Part shown: positions 44,150 to 49,525 of the stretch, one piece after another
How positions within the stretch are numbered: the stretch's first letter is position 1
Layout of the letters: every line of letters starts with the position of its first letter
Source: Rhodospirillaceae bacterium
GTDB taxonomy: Bacteria; Pseudomonadota; Alphaproteobacteria; Rhodospirillales; JABHCV01
NCBI GenBank assembly: GCA_018671895.1
Contig: JABHGV010000054.1
Coordinates: 1-49,525, forward strand
Direction: 5' to 3'
Length of the DNA stretch: 49,525 nt
The notes under the pieces: model-generated
The model's input: only the letters and a program-made list of their open reading frames with translations
Told to the model about the DNA's origin: nothing
Databases searched by the model: none
Program-made: the position numbers and the translations under genes

Positions 44150-46340
44150 CGGTCACCAGTTGCGGCGTCTTCGTTGCCTGTTCTTCGCGCGCACTTCCCT
44201 GACCAGACAGGCTGGGGTTGGTGATGAAATAACTGTGGGCGCAATGCTTGCCAGCATCCGCATCCGCATCGTCATCTGCGCCAATACGCGTATAGACGCC
44301 ATTGCCATCAAGCCGCCAGCTTTGCGTTGTGTCATTCAGGCTGGTCACCATGATCTGGTCGAGGACCTGTTCATGAACAGTCGCATCTTCGACCGGCACC
44401 ATCACCTCAACCCGCCAGTCGAGATTGCGCTGCATCCAGTCAGCGGACGATATAAAGACCTTGGCTTGTCGTGATGGCAACGTCTGCCCATCGCCAAAGA
44501 CGATAATGCGGGAATGTTCGAGAAAACGCCCGACGATGCTCTTCACCCGAATGTTTTCGGACAGCCCCGGCACACCCGGCCTGAGACAACAAATCCCCCG
44601 AATGATCAAATCGATCTCGACCCCGGCGGCAGATGCCCGGTACAGGGCGTCGATGACGGTTGAATCCACCAGCGAGTTCATCTTCGCCCAGATGGCGGCG
44701 GGACGGCCTGCCTCGGCGTGATCAATTTCACGGTCGATACACCGGAGCAACGTCGCGCGCATTTCCAGCGGCGAGGCGATGATTTTTTCCAGTTTTTCCG
44801 GCCACGCCGTTCCGGTCATGAAATTGAACATCCGGGCCGCGTCGCGGCACAGGGCGTCGTCGTTGGTAAAAAATGACAGGTCCGTATAAACCTTGGCCGT
44901 TACCGGATGATAATTACCGGTGCCGAAATGGGCATAGGCACGCATCCCCTTGTCGCTTGATGAACGACGAACGACAAGGCTGATTTTAGCATGCACTTTT
45001 TTATCGGGCAGCCCGTAGACAACCTGCACACCGGCACGTTCCAGATCGCGCGACCAACGAATATTGGCTTCTTCGTCAAACCGGGCCTTTAGCTCGACCA
45101 TGGCGGTAACCGACTTGCCGGCTTCGGCCGCCGTGATCAGGGCCTTGATGATTGGTGAATCGTCGCTGGTTCGGTACAGGGTCTGTTTGATCGCCACCAC
45201 CATGGGATCGTTTGCCGCCTGCCTGAGGAACTGAACGACGACATCGAAACTTTCATAAGGATGGTGAACGATGAAATCCTTTTTGCGGATGGCGGTGAAG
45301 CAATCGCCGTTAAAATCCCGGACACGTTCAGGAAAGCGTGCATTAAAAGGCTCGAACAGCAAGTCCGGGCGATCATCGACGATCAACTGACTTGTCTCGG
45401 CCAGCCCTAACAGACCGTCGCGATAAACCACATCGTCGGCGCCCAATTCCATATTTTCAATGACCAGTTCGCGCAATTCATCGGGCGTGTCGGAATGCAT
45501 CCCCAGCAGAATGGTGACGCCGCGCCGCCGCCGCTTCAGGGCTGACTCGAACGTCCTGACGAGGTCTTCGGCCTCTTCATCGATTTCGACGACACTGTCC
45601 CGGATCAGCCTGAAGCGACCCTTCATCAGCAACTTGAAATCCGGGAACAGTTTGTCGAGAAACATCTCGATCAGGTCTTCCAGCGAAATGAAACGAATGT
45701 CATCCCCCGGCAGCCGGATAAAGCGATTAAGAAGATGTGGAATCGGCAACAGGGCGCGTAGATCATCGGCGTCGCCCGGCGCTTCCAGCTTCAACACCAG
45801 GGCGAAGCCGAAATTAGGAATGAACGGGAACGGATGCGCCGGATCGACCGCCAGCGGGGTCAGAACCGGGAACACCTGATCCATGAAGTAGGTTTCCAGC
45901 CACTGCATATCATCGTCGGAAAGCTCGTCGGGTTTGATCAGCGAGACCCCTTCGTCCCGCATTTCCTGAATCAGCGAGTGAAAAAGCGACTGCTGATCCT
46001 GCATCAGTTTCTCGACAGCCGTATGAATGGCGCGTAATTGCTGGGACGGACTTAAGCCATCCTGACTGATCGACTGAACGCCTGCTCGTACCTGCCCCTT
46101 CAGACCAGCGACGCGAACCATGTAGAACTCATCCAGGTTGGTCGCCGATATGGACAGAAACCGCAGCCTCTCGAGAAGCGGATGATTTGGATTTCCAGCC
46201 TCTTCCATGACCCGGGTGTTAAACAACAACCACGACAGTTCACGATTGAAGAACCGCTTTTCCGATGTCGCGTCGATGTCCTGGAAATTTCCTCCGTCAC
46301 CCGCCGCCGTATTATCCGTGTCGCTGTGAATATCACTCAT
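44139..46340 (-). CDS. ppk1: Polyphosphate kinase 1
   Basis: Reversible transfer of ATP gamma-phosphate onto polyphosphate. The 733-residue protein has the N domain (RFFNRELSWLLFNTRVMEEA at about 29-48), the head domain (LSISATNLDEFYMVRVAGLK), and the two phospholipase-D-like C domains. The phosphorylated histidine lies in KVHAKISLVVRR, and the second conserved histidine in EHSRIIVFGDG. The upstream gap of 134 bases to hdaA includes an imperfect palindrome (ACATT...AATGT, 46359-46373) of unknown meaning. ppx overlaps its 3' end. Confidence 0.96.
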   Translation of the reverse strand: MSDIHSDTDNTAAGDGGNFQDIDATSEKRFFNRELSWLLFNTRVMEEAGNPNHPLLERLRFLSISATNLDEFYMVRVAGLKGQVRAGVQSISQDGLSPSQQLRAIHTAVEKLMQDQQSLFHSLIQEMRDEGVSLIKPDELSDDDMQWLETYFMDQVFPVLTPLAVDPAHPFPFIPNFGFALVLKLEAPGDADDLRALLPIPHLLNRFIRLPGDDIRFISLEDLIEMFLDKLFPDFKLLMKGRFRLIRDSVVEIDEEAEDLVRTFESALKRRRRGVTILLGMHSDTPDELRELVIENMELGADDVVYRDGLLGLAETSQLIVDDRPDLLFEPFNARFPERVRDFNGDCFTAIRKKDFIVHHPYESFDVVVQFLRQAANDPMVVAIKQTLYRTSDDSPIIKALITAAEAGKSVTAMVELKARFDEEANIRWSRDLERAGVQVVYGLPDKKVHAKISLVVRRSSSDKGMRAYAHFGTGNYHPVTAKVYTDLSFFTNDDALCRDAARMFNFMTGTAWPEKLEKIIASPLEMRATLLRCIDREIDHAEAGRPAAIWAKMNSLVDSTVIDALYRASAAGVEIDLIIRGICCLRPGVPGLSENIRVKSIVGRFLEHSRIIVFGDGQTLPSRQAKVFISSADWMQRNLDWRVEVMVPVEDATVHEQVLDQIMVTSLNDTTQSWRLDGNGVYTRIGADDDADADAGKHCAHSYFITNPSLSGQGSAREEQATKTPQLVTDAG

Positions 46341-46474
46341 GTGACTGATTCTACACGTACATTACATAAATGTCATGTGCCGCATCGTTCATCGGCGGAA
46401 GTTAGATGTCGGCGATCAGTCTGGCATTGAAACAACTCACCTTTCGCCTTCTGTTACGTTTCAAAAAAAAACGC

Positions 46475-47176
46475 TCAGGCCTTGCGGCTTTCAATGTCTT
46501 CCAACACCTTGGCCAACAATGGCCGGGTGATACGGCGGCGTTCTGACAGCGCCAGCCGGTCGGCGGCCTCGACCAGTTCACTAACCGCATCGAAGGAACG
46601 TTCCATGCGCGCCTGAACAAAAGTAATGGCATCGCTGTCGACCTTTAACTGACGGTCCGCAAACTGCTTCACCAGTACCGCGGCGATCAGGGCATCATCA
46701 GGAGTACCAATTTCGACAACACCGGAAGACTTCATCCGCGACGCCAGATCGGCCAGCTGGAATTGCCATCTCGATGGTGCCGTGGCAGCAGTCAACAAAA
46801 TGTGCCGACCGTCTTCCCGCGCCGTGTTGTACAGGTGGAAAAGGTTTTCCTCCAACCTGTCGCTTGCATCACTGGCAAGCAGCGCATCCACATCTTCGAT
46901 GACGCAAGCCCGGAATTCATCCCACGGGTGGGGTGGAGCCTCGCCAAACAGTTCTTCCCGGCTCAGGCGAACGCCTCCGCTGGTGCCCAAAAAGACTTCT
47001 GCAAGATGGCTTTTACCGCACCCGGCAGGGCCGGAAACAACAAGTGTCGGGCCCGGCCAGTCAGGCCAGCGATCAAGCCATGCGACGGCGTCTGAATTGC
47101 AAGGCGCGACAAGAAAGTCTGCGCCGTCCAAAGACGGGCGATGGTCAAATTCAAGAACCAGTTGCGACGGGGGCAT
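46475..47176 (-). CDS. hdaA: HdaA, DnaA-related regulatory inactivator of replication initiation
   Basis: A 233-residue AAA+ protein that promotes hydrolysis of DnaA-bound ATP after initiation. The N-terminal QLVLEFDH (residues 5-12) is a beta-clamp-binding motif as in Hda. Walker A is SGPAGCGKSHLAEVFL at about 48-63 and Walker B is CVIEDVDALLASDASD. It lacks the DNA-binding domain IV of DnaA. The AI-2E family gene ends six bases upstream. This is the DnaA/Hda-like gene commonly found near ppk in alphaproteobacteria. Confidence 0.92.
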   Translation of the reverse strand: MPPSQLVLEFDHRPSLDGADFLVAPCNSDAVAWLDRWPDWPGPTLVVSGPAGCGKSHLAEVFLGTSGGVRLSREELFGEAPPHPWDEFRACVIEDVDALLASDASDRLEENLFHLYNTAREDGRHILLTAATAPSRWQFQLADLASRMKSSGVVEIGTPDDALIAAVLVKQFADRQLKVDSDAITFVQARMERSFDAVSELVEAADRLALSERRRITRPLLAKVLEDIESRKA

Positions 47177-47182
47177 CGAACG

Positions 47183-48262
47183 TTACTTGCCTGTAACGTC
47201 ACCGCCATAAAGCGGGCTGGCAAGGTAACGCGAAATGAAAAACCGGATCAGTACTCCGACAATGGCGACCACCGGAACCGCCAGCAGCACGCCGGTGAAG
47301 CCAAACAAGGCACCCCCGGCCAACAGCGCAAATATGATCCACACCGGATGCAGGCCGACCCGTTCGCCGACCAGTCGGGGTGTCAGGACGTAACTTTCCG
47401 CTGTTTGCCCAACCAGGAAAATAGCAACGACGATGGCAACGCTGGTCGGGTCTGAATACTGCATAACGGCGATGCCAAAACCGGTCAGCAATCCGATTGC
47501 CGCCCCGACGTAGGGGATAAACGACAACAACCCGGTTCCCAGACCGACCAGCAGGCCGAAATCAAGACCGACAACCGTCAAGCCGATGGCGTAATACACA
47601 CCCAGCGTCAAACAGACCAATGACTGGCCACGAATGAATGCGGCAATGGTGCCATCGATTTCTTTGACCTGTTCGCGGATTGTCGATGCCGACGGACGCG
47701 GCAACAATTCATCGAAACGGTGAACCATCTTGTCCCAGTCACGCAGCAGATAAAACGCCACCAGCGGTGTTATAACGACCAAAGACAACAGGTTGAAAAA
47801 TGCCAGACCGCCGCTCCACAGGTCCTGCAGCAGACTACCAAGCCAGCCCAGAGCCTTTCCTGCATAGGATTCCGCCGCCCCTTTCAGGTCCGACATTTCA
47901 CCGGACGACAGACTTTCCGATAACATTTCGAGTATCGGTGCGGCCTGCACCTGTGCGGCATCTATCAATTCAGGAATGTGCGAAATCAAGCCAAGAACCT
48001 GAGCCTGCAGCAGTGGATACAGAAGCATCAATATCGCTGTCATCAGAGCCAGGAAAAATCCGACGATCAATCCGGCGGCAGCCCCACGCGACAGTCCGGA
48101 TTCTTCGAGACGATCTGCAACCGGGTCGAAGAAATAAGCCACACCCAGTCCGGCGACAAACGGCAACAGCACCCCGCTCAGCATATAGAGCAGGCCGCAA
48201 AAGACGGCCAGGCCGAACAGCCAGATCATCGCACGCTGTTCGCGGCTGATAGAATTACTCAT
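47183..48262 (-). CDS. AI-2E/PerM family transporter
   Basis: A 359-residue polytopic membrane protein with about seven to eight membrane segments. Family features are the N-terminal LLYMLSGVLLPFVAGLGVAY at about 20-39, the central region VVITPLVAFYLLRDWDKMVH, and the C-terminal FIPYVGAAIGLLTGFGIAVM with HPVWIIFALLAGGALFGFTG. Members export autoinducer-2 or act as ion/proton antiporters, so the substrate is open. The start overlaps the phosphatidyltransferase gene stop by four bases, and hdaA follows within six bases. Confidence 0.9.
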   Translation of the reverse strand: MSNSISREQRAMIWLFGLAVFCGLLYMLSGVLLPFVAGLGVAYFFDPVADRLEESGLSRGAAAGLIVGFFLALMTAILMLLYPLLQAQVLGLISHIPELIDAAQVQAAPILEMLSESLSSGEMSDLKGAAESYAGKALGWLGSLLQDLWSGGLAFFNLLSLVVITPLVAFYLLRDWDKMVHRFDELLPRPSASTIREQVKEIDGTIAAFIRGQSLVCLTLGVYYAIGLTVVGLDFGLLVGLGTGLLSFIPYVGAAIGLLTGFGIAVMQYSDPTSVAIVVAIFLVGQTAESYVLTPRLVGERVGLHPVWIIFALLAGGALFGFTGVLLAVPVVAIVGVLIRFFISRYLASPLYGGDVTGK

Positions 48263-48804
48263 TCATCGTCCTCCATGGCGGCAGCCATATTCGTCCATTT
48301 AACGACATAAATCATACCGGAAAAGAACGTCGTTACAGTGACAACACCCACCATCATGTTGAAGAAAAGACCTGTGTCCATGTTAAATCCAACGCTAGCC
48401 AGAGCCAGCCCGGCCAAAATAATCTGCGCCAGAGTATTCACCTTGCTGATAAACAGCGGCTCCATGGACAACGATTGGGTGACGGTTTGAAACAACAGAG
48501 CACCCCCGACAATCAGGGCATCGCGAAACACAACCAACACAACCAGCCAACCGGCAAGATGGCCCTCCAGCCCCAGACAGATGTATGTGGTGACCAACAG
48601 CGCCTTGTCGGCCAACGGGTCCAGGTATCCACCCAGTTCCGTCACCTGATCGAAGCGCTTGGCTATAAAACCATCGATGGCATCGCTGATCCCGGCGGCC
48701 GCAAACACCCAGAACGCAGCTTGCAGGCGATCATCAAAGATCAGCCATGCGGCAATGGGAACTGCCATCAATCTGGCGATACTGATGATGTTAGGAATAT
48801 TCAT
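48259..48804 (-). CDS. CDP-alcohol phosphatidyltransferase (PgsA-like)
   Basis: A 181-residue inner-membrane phospholipid synthase. The CDP-alcohol motif is SDAIDGFIAKRFDQVTELGG followed by YLDPLADKALL (about 41-71): the Asp residues D..DG..A..........G...D...D are all present, with Lys-Arg after the Ala. About five to six membrane segments are seen. Size and N-terminus (MNIPNIISIARLMAVPIAAW) fit phosphatidylglycerophosphate synthase or a cardiolipin-synthase-like relative; the product is not certain. It is coupled to the AI-2E family gene and follows the DUF2066 gene by 16 bases. Confidence 0.88.
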   Translation of the reverse strand: MNIPNIISIARLMAVPIAAWLIFDDRLQAAFWVFAAAGISDAIDGFIAKRFDQVTELGGYLDPLADKALLVTTYICLGLEGHLAGWLVVLVVFRDALIVGGALLFQTVTQSLSMEPLFISKVNTLAQIILAGLALASVGFNMDTGLFFNMMVGVVTVTTFFSGMIYVVKWTNMAAAMEDDE

Positions 48805-48820
48805 GAGGGTCCAAGCTCAC

Positions 48821-49525
48821 CTATTTCCCGGGCTTCATCTGCAACAACCATCCATCACCATCGCTGACAATACTTAAATCAGCCTGTTTCAGCGCCAGTG
48901 ACAATTGATCCGGCTCGCCCAGATAGTGAAGGTTAACGCGGACTTCATCCAAAGACAGGATCACCAGATCGGTGCGTCGAATAACGGCGACGTCAGCCAG
49001 ACGTTGGCGAATCCGCAACCATTCATGCAGCCCGTCAATCTTGATGGTGACGGCGACAACAGCACGGCGTCCAAACTGCAACAGATTATCGCGCTTCCAA
49101 TTGTCTTCTATCTGGCGGGTCAGTTCAGCCGCCGCCCGGCTTAGCAATTGCTCGACGCTTTCGCCGTCCTGGGAAGCGAAGCTTTTAACCACCGTCTGTT
49201 CGACCTGGGCTGTGCCATATCGAGTGACGTAGACCTCCAGGTCGGGGCGGCCTCGGTCCAGAATCAGGATCGCCTGAGCAACAACCGTATCACCTGCATC
49301 ATAGCGCCCGGCAATCGCCGACAGTCGCGCGCTGTCTCCATTCACTGCCTGTTCGGGACCAATGGTCGCGATATCCGACAGGTCCCCCTTCGGCAACATG
49401 GTCGGGACCAACGAGAACAGTTCTTCCCGATCCCTCCAGGCATCACGCCAGGGATTCGGCTCGTCCCACAGCAACAACGTTCCGGCGGCCTGATAGACGG
49501 GCAGGACGAGAACCGGTTTCGACGA
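48821..49525 (-). CDS. DUF2066-domain protein (5' end outside the window)
   Basis: The C-terminal 234 residues of a protein whose start lies beyond base 49525. The frame is open to the window edge and reads SSKPVLVLPVYQAAGTLLLW before DEPNPWRDAW, the conserved start of the DUF2066 core. The next part, DLSDIATIGPEQAVNG with YDAGDTVVAQAILIL, also fits. The function is unknown; members are usually exported and lie next to the phosphatidyltransferase and hdaA genes, as here. The signal peptide, if any, is not visible. Confidence 0.85.
   Translation of the reverse strand, partial: SSKPVLVLPVYQAAGTLLLWDEPNPWRDAWRDREELFSLVPTMLPKGDLSDIATIGPEQAVNGDSARLSAIAGRYDAGDTVVAQAILILDRGRPDLEVYVTRYGTAQVEQTVVKSFASQDGESVEQLLSRAAAELTRQIEDNWKRDNLLQFGRRAVVAVTIKIDGLHEWLRIRQRLADVAVIRRTDLVILSLDEVRVNLHYLGEPDQLSLALKQADLSIVSDGDGWLLQMKPGK

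Noticed and set aside
46341-46474. Pho box upstream of ppk1
   Set aside because: TGACATTTATGTAATGT has some resemblance but lacks two proper CTGTCAT half-sites at 11-bp spacing; only a short imperfect palindrome is certain.
46440-46476. Intrinsic terminator after hdaA
   Set aside because: A run of nine T bases follows the stop on the minus strand, but the preceding sequence forms only a 3-bp stem, too weak to call.
1-49525. CRISPR arrays, tRNA or rRNA genes, insertion sequences, prophage or integration sites
   Set aside because: No regular spaced repeats, cloverleaf-like sequences, transposase or integrase motifs were seen; the tandem and direct repeats found are short local duplications.

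Overview
The window looks like chromosomal DNA of a GC-rich (roughly 58-60%) alphaproteobacterium, most likely a Rhodospirillales-type sulfur oxidiser. The evidence is a reverse-type dsr gene cluster, an Hda-type DnaA regulator, CtrA-type motifs (TTAA-N7-TTAAC), a dense island of GANTC (CcrM-type) sites, and the local gene orders fabI-aroC and xseB-ispA-dxs-tlyA. The genus cannot be read from this sequence alone.

Region 1 (1-8991, + strand) is the distal part of a dsr sulfur-oxidation operon. It opens with the last ten codons of a second DsrL-like gene, followed by dsrL, dsrJ, dsrO, dsrP, a TrpD2/YbiB-like gene, dsrN, a uroporphyrinogen-III methyltransferase gene, a CbiX-type chelatase gene and an FlK-type thioesterase gene. 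Most junctions overlap or are a few bases wide, so one transcript is likely. DsrJ, DsrO and DsrP form the periplasmic and membrane half of the DsrMKJOP complex. DsrL is the cytoplasmic NAD(P)H oxidoreductase partner of reverse DsrAB. The methyltransferase, chelatase and DsrN supply siroheme amide, the DsrAB cofactor. dsrABEFHCMK would lie upstream of the window.

Region 2 (9012-18510, mostly - strand) holds a 1400-residue membrane-anchored coiled-coil protein built on an almost perfect 25-residue period, then an SDR, a universal stress protein, an APH-like/P-loop kinase protein, a DUF2141-like exported protein, a CDF metal transporter and pdxH. Region 3 (18556-22844) has a lipoprotein gene with a duplicated start region, a DnaJ-like gene, a YihY/BrkB membrane protein, fabI and aroC. 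Region 4 (22848-27703, - strand) is an isoprenoid-centred operon: HDAC-like, xseB, ispA, dxs, tlyA. Region 5 (27847-32905) is an RND efflux pair and an ArsR-family regulator of the SqrR/BigR persulfide-sensor type, closed by a strong bidirectional terminator.

Region 6 (33031-39540) is the least conventional part. It has two unknown genes (one with an HTH), a 669-bp AT-rich gap with a perfect CtrA box and 13 GANTC sites in about 400 bp, a small unknown gene plus a fructokinase, a GGDEF protein behind an excellent sigma-54 promoter, another unknown gene, and a lipoprotein with two SPOR repeats, with a second CtrA box upstream. Region 7 (39541-49525) is housekeeping: aspS, rnd, ppx, ppk1, hdaA, an AI-2E family permease, a CDP-alcohol phosphatidyltransferase and a DUF2066 gene cut by the window end.

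No rRNA, tRNA, CRISPR array, insertion sequence or prophage was recognised. The most promising leads are the GANTC/CtrA island, the tandem dsrL, the 25-residue-repeat protein, and the accessory TrpD2 and FlK genes in the dsr operon.
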